From Alphaproteobacteria bacterium (GTDB taxonomy: Bacteria; Pseudomonadota; Alphaproteobacteria; Rhodobacterales; Rhodobacteraceae): a stretch of 64,000 nt of DNA. The stretch covers positions 184,280-248,279 of the forward strand of contig JAUIAS010000002.1 in assembly GCA_030425395.1 (NCBI GenBank). The letters run 5' to 3'. Positions 25,386 through 33,973 of the stretch are shown piece by piece. Made by a program: the position numbers and the translations under genes. The notes beneath the pieces are model-generated. The model was not told the DNA's origin. It saw nothing but the letters and a program-made list of their open reading frames with translations, and searched no databases. The stretch's first letter is position 1. Every line of letters starts with the position of its first letter.

Positions 25386-27188
25386 ATGAACCAGACAGAC
25401 GTCGCCGCTGCCGAAAAGCGGTCTGCCGTGCGGACCATTCGCAAGGTCGTTCCCTATCTGTGGCCCAAGGATCTGCCCTGGGTCCGCCGCCGCGTTGTCG
25501 GTGCCCTGCTGATCCTGATCCTGGCCAAGCTCGTTACGGTGCTGACGCCGGTTCTATACAAGGGGGCAGTGGACGCGCTGGCGGGCGAGGGCGCGCCGAT
25601 GCTGGCCTTGGGGGCTGTCGGACTGACGCTCGCCTATGGTTTGGCGCGCTTGATGTCGAACGGGTTCCAGCAACTGCGCGATGCGGTGTTTGCCGCTGTC
25701 GGGCAACGGGCGCTGCGCAAGCTGGCGCTCGAGACCTTTCAGCATATCCACCGGCTGTCGATGCGGTATCACATCACGCGCAAGACCGGCGGTCTGTCGC
25801 GGATCATCGAACGCGGGGTCAAGGGCGTTGATTTCCTGTTGCGCTTTTTGCTGTTTTCCATCGGGCCGCTGGTGCTGGAACTGGTCATGGTGGCCGGTAT
25901 CTTCTTTTTTCTGTTTGACGCGCGGTATCTCGCGGCGGTGGTGGTCACCATCGCGCTTTATGTCTGGTTTACCTTCAAGGTGACCGAGTGGCGCGTGAAA
26001 CTGCGCCGCGAGATGAACGATCAGGACACGGATGCCAATCAAAAGGCCATCGACAGCCTGCTGAATTTTGAAACGGTCAAGTATTTCGGGGCCGAAGAGC
26101 GCGAGGCAGCACGCTATGATGCGGCCATGCGCGGCTATGAGCGGGCCGCCCTGCTGACGTCCTATTCGCTGGCGGCACTCAATTTTGGACAGGCGTTCTT
26201 GATCACATCCGGTCTGGTGGCGGTCATGGTCATGGCAGCGATGGGCGTGCAGGATGGCACGCTGACCGTGGGCGATTTCGTTATGGTCAACGCCTATATG
26301 ATCCAGATCACCATGCCGCTGAATTTCCTTGGCACAGTGTATCGCGAAATCCGTCAGGCGCTGGTCGATATGGGCGAGATGTTCGACCTGCTCGAACAAC
26401 CCTCCGAGGTCAAGGACAAGCCCGGTGCGGCCCCTGTTGCGATAACCGGTGGCGAGATCGCGCTGGAAGATGTGCGGTTCGGTTATGACCCAAAGCGCGA
26501 AATCCTCAAGGGGGTGAACCTGACAGTGCCCGCAGGCCACACGGTTGCCATTGTCGGTGCCACGGGATCGGGCAAATCCACCATCGGGCGTTTGCTGTTC
26601 CGTTTCTATGACGTGACCCACGGCGCGCTGCGCATCGACGGACAGGATGTGCGCGATGTCACCCAGAAAAGCCTGCATGACGTGATCGGGGTGGTTCCGC
26701 AGGATACGGTCCTGTTCAACGACACGATCCGGTACAACATCGCCTATGGCCGGGATGGTGCCACCCAGGACGATGTGGAGGCCGCAGCCCGTGCCGCGCA
26801 AATCCACGACTTTATCGAAACCCTGCCCGAAGGCTATGACACGGCGGTTGGGGAACGGGGGCTCAAGCTGTCCGGGGGAGAAAAACAACGCGTCGGTATT
26901 GCGCGCACGCTTCTCAAGAATCCGCCGATCCTTTTGTTGGACGAGGCAACCTCGGCGCTGGACAGCCAGACCGAGCACGACATTCAGTCTGCACTGCGAC
27001 GGGCTGGCAAAGGGCGCACGGTTATTACCATCGCGCACCGCCTGTCCACGGTTGCCGAAGCCGACCAGATCGTGGTTCTGGATGCCGGGGAGGTCGTCGA
27101 ACGGGGCACGCATGACGAATTGCTGGACCGGGGCGGACGCTATGCGCATCTTTGGCATCGCCAGCAGTCCGACGATTTCGCGGCCTGA
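25386..27188 (+). CDS. Atm1-type ABC transporter, permease-ATPase fusion
   Basis: Half-size exporter of 600 residues resembling the Atm1/ABCB7 group, which moves glutathione-linked or sulfur-containing compounds out of the cytoplasm. The membrane domain has about six helices (30-320), with the Atm1-like segments HRLSMRYHITRKTGGLSRIIERG and LLNFETVKYFGAEE. The ATPase domain has Walker A GATGSGKS (about 391), signature LSGGEKQRVGIARTLL, Walker B ILLLDEATSALD, and the H-loop TIAHRLST. The ATG at 25386 follows GAAGGG; an in-frame start at 25281 would add 35 atypical residues. It is a single gene with no obvious partner. Confidence 0.9.
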   Translation: MNQTDVAAAEKRSAVRTIRKVVPYLWPKDLPWVRRRVVGALLILILAKLVTVLTPVLYKGAVDALAGEGAPMLALGAVGLTLAYGLARLMSNGFQQLRDAVFAAVGQRALRKLALETFQHIHRLSMRYHITRKTGGLSRIIERGVKGVDFLLRFLLFSIGPLVLELVMVAGIFFFLFDARYLAAVVVTIALYVWFTFKVTEWRVKLRREMNDQDTDANQKAIDSLLNFETVKYFGAEEREAARYDAAMRGYERAALLTSYSLAALNFGQAFLITSGLVAVMVMAAMGVQDGTLTVGDFVMVNAYMIQITMPLNFLGTVYREIRQALVDMGEMFDLLEQPSEVKDKPGAAPVAITGGEIALEDVRFGYDPKREILKGVNLTVPAGHTVAIVGATGSGKSTIGRLLFRFYDVTHGALRIDGQDVRDVTQKSLHDVIGVVPQDTVLFNDTIRYNIAYGRDGATQDDVEAAARAAQIHDFIETLPEGYDTAVGERGLKLSGGEKQRVGIARTLLKNPPILLLDEATSALDSQTEHDIQSALRRAGKGRTVITIAHRLSTVAEADQIVVLDAGEVVERGTHDELLDRGGRYAHLWHRQQSDDFAA

Positions 27189-27402
27189 GTCGACCGGTAT
27201 GCCAGCGGGTGAACCGGAGCGGAAACCATGGGGTGAACCGGGGCATGGAGATGGCTGGCTTGTGGCAGTCCTGGACAGACTGCGGCGGGTTCGTGGTGCC
27301 GGGGCGGCAGTTGAATGGCCTGCGCGCAAAAAGGCGAAAAAACCGCGGGCGCGGGTGCGAAACCCCTTGCCAGAGGCACCCGCGTAGGGTCACCTCGGGG
27401 CT
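27189..27402. other. Intergenic region upstream of the exosortase gene
   Basis: This stretch has no supported gene. It contains an imperfect hairpin with arms CGCGGGTGC and GCACCCGCG (about 27350-27384) just before the exosortase gene; this may end transcription from the ABC gene or lie in the exosortase leader. A 62-codon frame at 27199-27387 has no ribosome site. Confidence 0.35.
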
Positions 27403-29007
27403 ATGACGACGCAGACACACACCGCCGGGTTCACGCGGCTATACGCCTTCGGCGCGCTCTTTGCCTTGGAAGCGGTCGGGATCGTGGTCCTGTTCCAGAT
27501 CCTCAGCGCGCTGGATTGCCGGGAAACCGGCTATCTGATGGCCTGTCGCGGGCTACGCGGGGTCATGGTTCATGCGTTGTGCGTGTTTGCGGGTATCATT
27601 CTGCTTCTCGTGCTCAAGTCAGATCTGCGGCATGCGCTGTCATCCGAGATGCGCCGCCAGCAGGGCAACGGGTGGCTGTGGCCGGTGCTGCATCTGGGCG
27701 GCATTCTGCTGATCCTTTTGCCGCGCCTGCTCTCGGATCCGACGCAGTTGAACCAATCGTTTCCGCTGCTGTTTGCGGGGCTGGTGTCGGGCGGTATTCT
27801 GGCCGGTGTGGCGGCCCTGTTCTGGATGATGCCGCCGCGTGGGTGGCGCGACTGGATCCAATCCGCGCCGGTCTCAATCGGTGCGGTAGTTCTGATTGCG
27901 TTGCTGACACCGACGCTGGCCAGCATCATCAATCCGCTGTGGTGGTCCATGACCTTCCTTGTGTGGGGCACCTTCTACGGTGTGGCGATCGTGCTGGGCA
28001 CGCTGGGCAATCAGGTGGCCATGGACCCGACCCGCGAAGTGATCGGCACGGGGGATTTTCTGGTTCAGGTGGCTGACACCTGTTCAGGGATCGAAGGGCT
28101 GGCCCTGACCACTGCATTCATGGGGATCTATGCCGTATTGATGCGCGGCGACCTGCGACAGGGAAGGTTCTGGTTGTTCGTGTGGCCCGGTGCCCTGATC
28201 ATGAGCTTCCTGTTCAACATCCTGCGGATTTCGGGATTGATCCTCATCGGGGCCTATGTGTCGCCGGACTTGGCGGTGAACGGCTTCCATAGTTTTGCGG
28301 GCTGGTTGGCCTTTACGGTTCTGTCGCTTGGCATACTGTTTATCGTTCAGGCGGTGCCGGGTCTGATGCGCGAAGAGCCGAGCCGCCGCGACAGCGACCT
28401 GCCTCCGATATCCGAAGATCAGGCCTCGGCGTTTATCCTGCCGTTCTTGTTGTTCATGCTGGCGGGGCTGGTGGTGAACACGTTTTATTCGGAACCGGCC
28501 CTTGGCTATCCGATTCAGGCAGCGGCGATGCTGCTGGGGCTCTTGTGGTTGCGCAAACCGTTTCTGGCGCTGGAGTGGCGGCTTGACCCATTGGCGATCG
28601 GGGCCGGTGTCGTGATCGGGGTGGGCTGGGTTTTGACCAGCGAGGCATCAGCCTCGATGTCCCCGCTTGCCGAACTGGGCGGGATGACCCTTGCGCTGTG
28701 GGTGATTGTGCGCGTGCTGGGCACGTCGCTGCTGGTCCCGATGGTGGAAGAGGCCTTCTTTCGTGGATATCTGCTTGGCCTGATCGACGATGGGACAGTG
28801 CTGCGCCGGGTGCTGGCGGTGGGGGTGACCACCGCCGCTTTTGCGGCGCTGCACGGTCGTTTGCTTGAAGCGGGCCTGGCGGGCCTGATCTTTGCCCTTC
28901 TGGTCCTGCGCAGCGGGCGGGTCACGGATGCGATCGTGTCACATGCGGTCGCCAATGCGTTGATCGCAGCAGTCGCCTTTGCAAAAGACGACTGGACGCT
29001 GATCTGA
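27403..29007 (+). CDS. xrtE: Exosortase E / CPBP-protease fusion of the VPEID-CTERM system
   Basis: Membrane enzyme of 534 residues that combines two processing domains. The exosortase part (about 1-325) has eight or more helices and the catalytic triad Cys227 (ADTCSGIEGL), Arg275 (LRISGL) and His296 (GFHSFAGW). The C-terminal part (about 340-534) is a CPBP/CAAX-like intramembrane protease with the EExxxR motif at 449-454 (EEAFFR), His484 and His514/Asn518 (SHAVAN). This fusion is the hallmark of exosortase E, known as partner of VPEID-CTERM proteins. It should cleave or transfer the three small C-terminally anchored proteins encoded immediately downstream on the other strand. Its stop is directly adjacent to the stop of the first of them. 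The exact reaction is not established. Confidence 0.95.
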   Translation: MTTQTHTAGFTRLYAFGALFALEAVGIVVLFQILSALDCRETGYLMACRGLRGVMVHALCVFAGIILLLVLKSDLRHALSSEMRRQQGNGWLWPVLHLGGILLILLPRLLSDPTQLNQSFPLLFAGLVSGGILAGVAALFWMMPPRGWRDWIQSAPVSIGAVVLIALLTPTLASIINPLWWSMTFLVWGTFYGVAIVLGTLGNQVAMDPTREVIGTGDFLVQVADTCSGIEGLALTTAFMGIYAVLMRGDLRQGRFWLFVWPGALIMSFLFNILRISGLILIGAYVSPDLAVNGFHSFAGWLAFTVLSLGILFIVQAVPGLMREEPSRRDSDLPPISEDQASAFILPFLLFMLAGLVVNTFYSEPALGYPIQAAAMLLGLLWLRKPFLALEWRLDPLAIGAGVVIGVGWVLTSEASASMSPLAELGGMTLALWVIVRVLGTSLLVPMVEEAFFRGYLLGLIDDGTVLRRVLAVGVTTAAFAALHGRLLEAGLAGLIFALLVLRSGRVTDAIVSHAVANALIAAVAFAKDDWTLI

Positions 29008-29172
29008 TCACCCGCGGCGGCGGCGGCGTTCCAGAACGAAGAAAACTGCCGACAAAACCACAGCTACGGCCAACGCACCGCTGGATGCGTCGATTTCAGG
29101 GACTGACGCGGTCGGCGTTCCGGGATTGCTGCAATTCGTATAGCCGAACCAATGACACCAAAAGTTGCTCAT
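29008..29172 (-). CDS. VPEID-CTERM sorting substrate 1 (54 aa)
   Basis: A 54-residue protein too short for routine gene calling. The N-terminal 23 residues (MSNFWCHWFGYTNCSNPG...) contain two cysteines and aromatic residues. The sorting signal follows as VPEIDASSGAL (24-34), then a hydrophobic helix (AVAVVLSAVFFVL) and a basic cluster, ERRRRRG. This three-part arrangement is that of VPEID-CTERM proteins, the expected substrates of exosortase E. A good ribosome site (GAGAGGAAG) lies seven bases before the ATG. Its stop codon touches that of xrtE. With so short an ectodomain, the product after processing would be a peptide of about 25 residues. Confidence 0.88.
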   Translation of the reverse strand: MSNFWCHWFGYTNCSNPGTPTASVPEIDASSGALAVAVVLSAVFFVLERRRRRG

Positions 29173-29456
29173 GGGATAACTTCCTCTCGATAGATGTGAT
29201 GTCTATGTGCCGAAAGTTAGTCGCCCAGGAAAGCAATTTCGCAAATTTTGTGAAAAAAATGTGTTCAATAACAATGGTTTATGAACAATGAAGGTGCGGG
29301 AGCCTTATTGTGTCTTCACCGGAAACGCCGCGGGCCCGTTCCGGGCGATCATGACGTGCCGGTCCATGTTGAACTGGATATGTGATTCGGATTCATTGCC
29401 GCGATCTGTCGATTCAGGGGCGGTCCGGGATCGGCCTGCCTGCGCGGGACACTGGG
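29173..29456. other. AT-rich leader and gap between VPEID-CTERM genes 1 and 2
   Basis: This gap holds no supported gene. The part from 29200 to 29290 is clearly more AT-rich than its surroundings, with a T7 run on the minus strand, and is the probable promoter region for substrate 1. The inverted repeat at 29262-29287 lies inside it. The remainder is GC-rich without recognisable signals. Confidence 0.45.
29262..29287. promoter_or_regulatory. AT-rich inverted repeat upstream of VPEID-CTERM gene 1
   Basis: TGTTCAATAA and TTATGAACA form an imperfect inverted repeat (one inserted base) around a central CAATGGT, about 90 bases upstream of the substrate 1 start. It sits in the AT-rich stretch and could be an operator. 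No regulator gene is adjacent. Confidence 0.4.
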
Positions 29457-29651
29457 TCAGGCGGTCCCGCGCTGCCGCAATTCACGGGTCAGGAGCAGAG
29501 CGGCGATGACAATGGCCACAGCCGCGGTTCCCGACGACACGGCGATTTCCGGCACCGAGGCGATGCTCGCGCCATAGTGCGTAGAGGAGGATACAGGGGC
29601 GTAAGGCGATCCGCAGCCAAAGCCGAAGAGGTCGCACAACAGATGTTTCAT
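29457..29651 (-). CDS. VPEID-CTERM-like sorting substrate 2 (64 aa, VPEIA variant)
   Basis: A 64-residue protein with the same C-terminal plan as its neighbours: SVPEIAVSSGTAAVAI (32-47), a hydrophobic helix (AIVIAALLL) and the basic end TRELRQRGTA. The signal reads VPEIA, with alanine in place of the aspartate. The last residues RELRQR match substrate 3. The N-terminal region (MKHLLCDLFGFGCGSPYAPV) has two cysteines and could be a short amphipathic or signal-like segment. The ribosome site is weak (TGAGAAC). It is probably an authentic but diverged member of the same set. Confidence 0.75.
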   Translation of the reverse strand: MKHLLCDLFGFGCGSPYAPVSSSTHYGASIASVPEIAVSSGTAAVAIVIAALLLTRELRQRGTA

Positions 29652-29719
29652 GGGTCATGTTCTCATTTAGGCAAGGATGATCTTGCCAGAGCACTGTGAC
29701 CAAATGATGGAGTTTTTAG

Positions 29720-29746
29720 GGTGCTCCTAGGCAGGAGAGGAGCACC
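29720..29746. other. Perfect 9-bp stem hairpin
   Basis: Arms GGTGCTCCT and AGGAGCACC lie between VPEID-CTERM genes 3 and 2. On the minus strand the hairpin is followed by CCTAAAAACTCC, so it lacks a terminator-like T-run. It may protect or process the transcript. Confidence 0.5.
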
Positions 29747-29766
29747 AGCCGGGGCAGAGGTGGCAC

Positions 29767-29785
29767 AGGCCCCGCATAGGGGCCT
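29767..29785. other. GC hairpin after VPEID-CTERM gene 3
   Basis: Arms AGGCCCC and GGGGCCT with a GCATA loop, 13 bases downstream of the substrate 3 stop on the minus strand. There is no T-run. It is a candidate transcript 3' end. Confidence 0.45.
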
Positions 29786-29798
29786 TGGCCAAACCGTT

Positions 29799-29978
29799 TC
29801 AGGCGGCGCGACGCTGGCGCAATTCGCGCATCAACAGCAGGCCGGCCGCAATCGCGGCAAGGGCCAACGCCCCGCTTGAGGCATCAATTTCCGGAACTGC
29901 CTTTGCCGCGTTGGCTGCTGCATCCGTCGATCCGCCTGCGCCGAGGCTATCCAGAAGATCAAGAACCCACTGAGGCAT
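29799..29978 (-). CDS. VPEID-CTERM sorting substrate 3 (59 aa)
   Basis: A 59-residue protein with the canonical signal VPEIDASSGALAL (28-40), a hydrophobic helix (AAIAAGLLLM) and the basic tail RELRQRRAA. The core VPEIDASSGALA is identical to that of substrate 1. The preceding 27 residues (MPQWVLDLLDSLGAGGSTD then alanine-rich) start with an amphipathic helix and lack cysteines. AAGGA lies eight bases before the ATG. It is the gene of the set farthest from xrtE. It was missed by length-limited gene finding and is recovered by the shared signal. Confidence 0.87.
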   Translation of the reverse strand: MPQWVLDLLDSLGAGGSTDAAANAAKAVPEIDASSGALALAAIAAGLLLMRELRQRRAA

Positions 29979-30154
29979 GTCGCTGTTCCTTATTCAAAAC
30001 CTGTTGAACCTGTGAACGGTGTATGGACCGCGAATGTTAAGGAAAGGAATACGCCACGCCAAAAGATAGCGGGGCGAAATCCAATGGACCGCCCCGCCAA
30101 CTTTGCAAAATCATTATCGCAGGAAAGAGGTGATCCCCTATACCCGTTTTGCCG

Positions 30155-33100
30155 TCATTCGGCCGCCCGCAAGTTGGCCCCACCTGCCAGTGTGGCACCC
30201 ATTGCGGGGTCTAGAGGCGCGTTGTCGCCTGCGGTGTCGTCCCATTGGATGATCGGAGGAGCCATACGCTTGGCGGCGCGCTGAAGCGCCCAGTCGCGCG
30301 CCACGCGGCTGCCCTTGCCAAAGCTCAGACGCGCCAACAGACGCGCGATCCAATGGGCATAGGTCGTCACCCAGACCCGCAACGCCAGGAACGATGGCGT
30401 CACCACAAGTGTCAGGATCGTTGCCACGCCAAGACCAAAGACAACGGCGGTGGCCAATTGCTTCCACCACAGGGCGGTGGGGCTGTTGATGGAATAGCCG
30501 CCATTGATGAAATCAAGACTGAGGCCGAACATCATCGGGGCAAGCCCGGCCATTGTCGTGATCGTGGTCAGCAGAACCGGCCGAATACGGTCTTCTGCGG
30601 TGCGGACGATGGCCTCGATCCGGGGCATGTAGCCGCTGTATTCCTGATAGGTATCAATCAGAACGATGTTGTTGTTCACAACGATACCCGCCAGCGCGAC
30701 AATCCCCGTGCCGGTCATGATGATCGAAAACGGCTGATCCATGACCATCATCCCGATCAGAACGCCGGTCGTTGACAGAACCACCGCAAGAAGAACAAGG
30801 ACCGAATTGTAAAAGCTGTTGAACTGCGCCAGCAGGATGATGAACATCAACCCCAGCGCCCCGGCAAAGGCGTTGACAAGGAAGGCTCCGCTTTCGGCCT
30901 GTTCTTCCTGATCGCCAGTCCATTCCCAATCAATGCCGCGCGGCAGGGGGTCGGTTTCCAACCATTTGGTCAGCAGTTGGTTGCGTTCGTTGGCGTTGAT
31001 CGGAACCGCGCGCAGCGATCCCTTGTCCGCTTCCTCGACAAGAAACGCGATGGTCGTGTCCTCTGCGACGGACAGCACCTCATAGGTTTTGCCGGCAAGG
31101 GTCAGAAGGTTTTCTGCACCGTCCTGATTTTCCGGAACCGTGATCTCGCGCGCTGTTGCCAGTTCGACTTCTGTCGCCTCTTCGGCGCCAAAGACATCCA
31201 GTTCGACGACAAGCTTGCTCAGCCCCGGGGCCACGTCCGCCTTCACATCATAATGGCGGCGCTGGTCCACACGGTTGATTTCGGCGCGTTTGCGCACCGG
31301 TTCCCGCGTTATGAAATTCGACAATGGCACCAGCCCGTCGCGGGTGCGCACCTTGAGCGTATCAAGGGTGGACAAGACGCGGTCGTCGTCGGGCAAGCGC
31401 ACGCGGATTTCGATTTCCTCATCCGAGGTATCCACCCGCATTGTATCCAGCAAGATCCCCCGCGTGACCAGTTGCACCATCGCGCCCACGGTGGCCACGT
31501 CGGCACCAAAGCGACCGGCCTTTTCAACGTCGACATTGATCTGCCAGTCGATGCCGGGCAGGGGCAGCGTGTCTTCTATCAGGATCAGGCCCGGCGTCTC
31601 TTCGAACTTGGCGCGCGAGATATCGACCGCTTCGCGCAGCGTATCCCAACTGTCGCCCGTCAGACGCAGATGCAATGGCTTGCCCGATCCCGGTCCCTGT
31701 TCGAGCGGGGTCAATTCTGTTTCGAAACCGGGCAGCTTGATCAGCTCGGCGGTGATTTCGTCCAGCACCGTGTTTCCGGCAAAGGCGTCTGCGGTCACTT
31801 CGCGTTCCAGCATTCCGAAAAACCACGTTTCGGTCTGTGTGGGGCGATCTTCCCATGGGATGATCTCGAACTGGACCTGACCGACGGTGTCCTTAGGGGA
31901 CCGTGATCCGGGGCCTGCAGTATCCAGACCGCCTTCGCCCGCAAAGGAGAACACGTTGATGACAGCCGGATGCGCCATGACGATTTCTTCGACTTGACGG
32001 ACCATGTTGTCTTTTTCGGTCAGTGACAGGTTGCCCCGCGCCCGGACATAGGCTGTGGCCTGTTCCGGTTCGCTTTCCACAAAGAATTCAACCCCTTTGG
32101 AATTCGCGGGGAAGAGCACAAAGCCGATATAAAAGACCGCGGCAAAGACCGCGCCAATGCTGAGCACCGGCATGATCGGGTTGCCTGCAATGAGCTTGAT
32201 CAACCAGCCAAAGACGGTGCGGCGGCGTCCTGCGCGGATACGCTTGCGGCGCCACGTGATCCTTGCGGCGTCCAGCGTGACCGATGCCGCAAAAGATCCA
32301 CCAAGGAATATCGCTACTCCGAGCGCCGCGCCAAGCAGGGCGTTTTCGGCCAGCGCAGGCACCAGATAGCCGGGATTGAGCACCTGCATCGCCCCGATGA
32401 ACATCGTATAAAGCGCCAATGGAACGAGGATCGCACGAACGACCCACGGCAACCGTGCGCGCAGTGCATTGGCCGTCCGGCCGAAACCACGGCTCAGCCG
32501 GCCGGACACGCCGCCCATCACCGGCAGGTAGATCAGCGCGACGATCAGCGAAGCCGACAAAACAAAGATCAGCGTGACCGGCAACATCCCCATGAATTCT
32601 CCGGGCACGCCCGGCCAGAACAACATCGGCAAAAAGGCGCAGAGCGTCGTCGCCGTTGACGACACGATCGGCCAGAACATACGTTGGGCGGCTTCGACAT
32701 AGGCGTGCATGGGCCCGGACCCTTCCGAGATCCGCTTGTCGGCGTATTCGACCACGACAATGGCACCATCCACCAGCATGCCCACCGCAAGGATCAGTCC
32801 GAACATAACGATGTTGGACACGCTCACGCCCATCACCGCCAAAAACGCAAAACACAGCAGGAACGATGTGGGAATGGCAAAACCCACCAACAGCGCCGCC
32901 CGCGACCCCAGCGCCGACAGCACCACGATCATCACCAGCGCGACGGCTGTCAGAACCGAACCTTCAAGCTGGCTGACCATCGAATTGACAACGCGGCTCT
33001 GGTCGTTGGACGTGCCCACCGTTACCGCCGCGCGCAATTCCGTGGGCCAGTTTTCTTCAGCCTTGGCCACAGTTTCACGCACGAGGGCGGCAGTGTCGAT

Positions 33101-33973
33101 CAGGTTGAACCCCTTGCGCTTGACCACCTGAAGTGCAACCGTGCTGACCCCGTTAAACCGCGCCGTGCCCTTGCGATCTTCAAAGGTCAGGTTGATCTCG
33201 GCCAGATCGCCCAATGTCACGACCCGATTGCCATTTGTCTTGACCGGCAGGCGATACACGTCTTCGGCGCTGTCAAAGGAGGACGGGATCTTGACGGCAA
33301 AGGTGCCCTGTTCCGTTTCGACCTCACCGGCGGCAACCAGAAGGTTATTGTTCTGAACGACGTTGATCAGCTCGCTGGCCGTGACGTTATAGGATTCAAG
33401 CCGCAGAGGATCTATGATCACCTCGAGCATTTCGTCGCGATTGCCCGCGATCCCGGCTTCGAGGACGGCCTCGATGCCTTCGATATCGTCCTGAAGATCC
33501 TTGGCATAACGCGCCATCGTGTGTTCCGGCACCGGGCCGGTCAGGTTGACGATGATGATGGGGAATTCAGAGAAGTTGATTTCGTTGATCGAATATTGCT
33601 CGGCCCCGCTGGGGAAATCGGCCTGCGCCTTGTTCATGGAATCCCGTACATCGGCCATGATCGACGTCTTGTCCCAGCCGAATTCGAATTCGAGCGCGAC
33701 ACCGGCATAGTTTTCGGCGGCCGTAGCCGTCATCTTCTTGAGCCCGTCCAGATCGGAAAGCTCGGTCTCCATCGGTTTGACAAGCAGGGTTTCCGCGTCC
33801 GAAGCCGAAATGCCGGGGAACTGCACCGACACGAACAAAGCGGGAATTTCAATGTCGGGTTCGCCTTCCTTGGGCAGGGCCACATAGGCAAACCCGCCCA
33901 CAAGGATCGACAAAACGATAAAGGCAAGGATCATCCTTGCCCGATCCGCAGCCCATGAGACGACGCCGATCAT
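30155..33973 (-). CDS. RND efflux permease subunit
   Basis: Inner-membrane proton-driven pump of the AcrB/hydrophobe-amphiphile type; 1272 residues against a usual 1020-1060. Core segments are visible: the N-terminal helix then VALPKEGEPDIEIPALFVSV, the TM4 region LAVGMLVDGAIVVVEYADKR with its acidic relay residues, and a C-terminal repeat with GTGIVALAGIVVNNNIVLIDTY. The extra length lies in two places. One insert near 490-625 carries two or three additional hydrophobic segments and a basic loop (ITWRRKRIRAGRRR). The other is a longer periplasmic section around 965-1045. It forms a two-gene operon with the adaptor upstream (ATGA overlap). No outer-membrane channel gene is adjacent. Confidence 0.92.
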   Translation of the reverse strand: MIGVVSWAADRARMILAFIVLSILVGGFAYVALPKEGEPDIEIPALFVSVQFPGISASDAETLLVKPMETELSDLDGLKKMTATAAENYAGVALEFEFGWDKTSIMADVRDSMNKAQADFPSGAEQYSINEINFSEFPIIIVNLTGPVPEHTMARYAKDLQDDIEGIEAVLEAGIAGNRDEMLEVIIDPLRLESYNVTASELINVVQNNNLLVAAGEVETEQGTFAVKIPSSFDSAEDVYRLPVKTNGNRVVTLGDLAEINLTFEDRKGTARFNGVSTVALQVVKRKGFNLIDTAALVRETVAKAEENWPTELRAAVTVGTSNDQSRVVNSMVSQLEGSVLTAVALVMIVVLSALGSRAALLVGFAIPTSFLLCFAFLAVMGVSVSNIVMFGLILAVGMLVDGAIVVVEYADKRISEGSGPMHAYVEAAQRMFWPIVSSTATTLCAFLPMLFWPGVPGEFMGMLPVTLIFVLSASLIVALIYLPVMGGVSGRLSRGFGRTANALRARLPWVVRAILVPLALYTMFIGAMQVLNPGYLVPALAENALLGAALGVAIFLGGSFAASVTLDAARITWRRKRIRAGRRRTVFGWLIKLIAGNPIMPVLSIGAVFAAVFYIGFVLFPANSKGVEFFVESEPEQATAYVRARGNLSLTEKDNMVRQVEEIVMAHPAVINVFSFAGEGGLDTAGPGSRSPKDTVGQVQFEIIPWEDRPTQTETWFFGMLEREVTADAFAGNTVLDEITAELIKLPGFETELTPLEQGPGSGKPLHLRLTGDSWDTLREAVDISRAKFEETPGLILIEDTLPLPGIDWQINVDVEKAGRFGADVATVGAMVQLVTRGILLDTMRVDTSDEEIEIRVRLPDDDRVLSTLDTLKVRTRDGLVPLSNFITREPVRKRAEINRVDQRRHYDVKADVAPGLSKLVVELDVFGAEEATEVELATAREITVPENQDGAENLLTLAGKTYEVLSVAEDTTIAFLVEEADKGSLRAVPINANERNQLLTKWLETDPLPRGIDWEWTGDQEEQAESGAFLVNAFAGALGLMFIILLAQFNSFYNSVLVLLAVVLSTTGVLIGMMVMDQPFSIIMTGTGIVALAGIVVNNNIVLIDTYQEYSGYMPRIEAIVRTAEDRIRPVLLTTITTMAGLAPMMFGLSLDFINGGYSINSPTALWWKQLATAVVFGLGVATILTLVVTPSFLALRVWVTTYAHWIARLLARLSFGKGSRVARDWALQRAAKRMAPPIIQWDDTAGDNAPLDPAMGATLAGGANLRAAE

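Noticed and set aside
27199..27387. 62-codon frame between the ABC exporter and xrtE
   Set aside because: There is no ribosome site, codon use is unlike neighbours, and it overlaps a hairpin. The Pro/Arg-rich product has no recognisable features.
29288..29509. Plus-strand frame of 73 codons in the VPEID-CTERM region
   Set aside because: It overlaps the minus-strand substrate 2 gene and gives a low-complexity product without signal or domain.
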